Positions 63,432-64,000 of a stretch of DNA of 64,000 bases are shown piece by piece (the stretch's first letter is position 1; each line of letters starts with the position of its first letter). A program made the position numbers and the translations under genes. Source of the DNA: UBA1672 sp965263215 (GTDB lineage Bacteria > Pseudomonadota > Alphaproteobacteria > Micavibrionales > Micavibrionaceae); assembly GCA_965263215.1 (NCBI GenBank), contig OZ253663.1, positions 930,001 through 994,000 on the forward strand. Direction: 5' to 3'. Under the pieces are notes generated by a model. That model was given only the letters and a program-made list of their open reading frames with translations, was not told where the DNA came from and did not search any database.

Positions 63432-64000
63432 TTATCCTACGCCCGGCGCGTCGTGGTCGGATTTAAGATTCTGAGAAACATCTGAAAGTGTCGCAAACGC
63501 GGATTCTATGGATGTACGCTCCATTTCATCATAGAGCTTAAATTCACTCCAGACAGGGCGCCCAAGTGCCTCTTCAAACTCTTCTTGTGATGATTGTTTG
63601 AATTCGTCCTGATGCCCTTTTTCAGACGCATTAGAGGCAAAAATACCAGCCGCACTGACGGGGAGGAAGTCTTCATATGTAATGGGCGTATACGCCAATT
63701 GACCGCCTTCAACAAGGCCATATAAATCGTTACTGACGAGGCCTTCTTCCATACCTTTTTCTGTGACGTAATATTGAAAAAACGCAAGGCCTTCTTCGTG
63801 CATGCCTTCAGGCGTATTTGGAAATTTTTCTGTGAATTTTTCTTCCAGAACGGCCATATATTCCGCCGCGTTTGATCCGTCAGGCGTAGGCGTTATCTCT
63901 GCGCGTACTTCTGTAAGAATTTCATCATAAAGCTTACGGCCTTTTTCTGTTAATGCCGCGCCGCGTTGTTCTATTTCACCAAAGCGCGCCGTGTGAAGGC
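63432..64000 (-). CDS. DUF1338 (HglS/YdcJ-like) 2-oxoadipate dioxygenase/decarboxylase, truncated at window edge
   Basis: The C-terminal ~189 residues are visible and the frame is open to the right edge, so the N-terminus lies outside. RFGEIEQRG and ALTEKGRKLYDEIL, then ITYEDFLPVSAAGIFASN, are characteristic of DUF1338 proteins such as YdcJ/HglS, a Fe(II) enzyme converting 2-oxoadipate to D-2-hydroxyglutarate in lysine breakdown. The metal ligands lie mostly upstream and cannot all be checked. It precedes the ABC-F gene by 41 nt. Confidence 0.88.
   Translation of the reverse strand, partial: LHTARFGEIEQRGAALTEKGRKLYDEILTEVRAEITPTPDGSNAAEYMAVLEEKFTEKFPNTPEGMHEEGLAFFQYYVTEKGMEEGLVSNDLYGLVEGGQLAYTPITYEDFLPVSAAGIFASNASEKGHQDEFKQSSQEEFEEALGRPVWSEFKLYDEMERTSIESAFATLSDVSQNLKSDHDAPGVG

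Overview
The window is a chromosomal segment of an alphaproteobacterium with fairly AT-rich DNA. This rests on the rpoB-rpoC / str / S10 / spc / alpha ribosomal supercluster with alphaproteobacterial-looking proteins, a SapC-family protein, a long RpoC and a CysN-CysC fusion. A Micavibrio-like lineage would fit, but I cannot place it below class from the sequence alone.

Layout. (1) 1-28.4 kb: the 3' end of rpoB, all of rpoC, then a long transcription-and-translation supercluster rpsL-rpsG-fusA-tuf-rpsJ-rplCDWB-rpsS-rplV-rpsC-rplP-rpmC-rpsQ-rplNXE-rpsNH-rplFR-rpsE-rpmD-rplO-secY-adk-rpsM-rpsK-rpoA-rplQ. Two insertions interrupt it: an opposite-strand membrane-protein gene between rpoC and rpsL, and a tandem pair of exported HExxH proteins between rplO and secY, with its own terminator and promoter. 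The str and alpha segments each start with a near-consensus sigma70 promoter with a GC-rich discriminator. (2) 28.4-36.2 kb: panC-panB, a DegP/HtrA protease, a 94-bp tandem repeat packed with mini-hairpins, a small orphan gene, a dimeric-type glycyl-tRNA synthetase, an acyltransferase, a YegP-like protein and a TrmN6-like methyltransferase. (3) 36.2-42 kb: a lytic transglycosylase, membrane and exported unknowns, an acyl-CoA dehydrogenase, an HTH/coiled-coil protein and SapC. (4) 42-47.7 kb: UDP-glucose dehydrogenase, then a sulfate-activation operon (cysD, an orphan gene, a cysN-cysC fusion, cysQ). (5) 47.8-51.7 kb: exported or low-complexity proteins of unknown function. (6) 51.7-58.8 kb: an ECF sigma factor overlapping a membrane VWA protein, typA, a fatty-acid desaturase followed by the decayed tail of a second copy, and a DUF5765-like membrane protein. 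(7) 59.0-61.0 kb: a two-gene candidate RiPP operon. It has an exported precursor with eight consecutive cysteines, seven of the spacings between neighbours being hexad or near-hexad, and a single protein fusing a DUF692/MNIO oxidase to a DUF2063 partner, behind an ECF-type promoter-like sequence. (8) 61.1 kb to the end: a small exported protein, an Uup-type ABC-F ATPase and a truncated DUF1338 (HglS/YdcJ) enzyme.

The strongest candidate for an under-described system is the bufferin-like operon at 58.96-61.04 kb. Next come the HExxH pair embedded in the spc operon, the hairpin array after degP, and the sigma factor / VWA pair. No tRNA, rRNA, CRISPR array or insertion sequence was seen.
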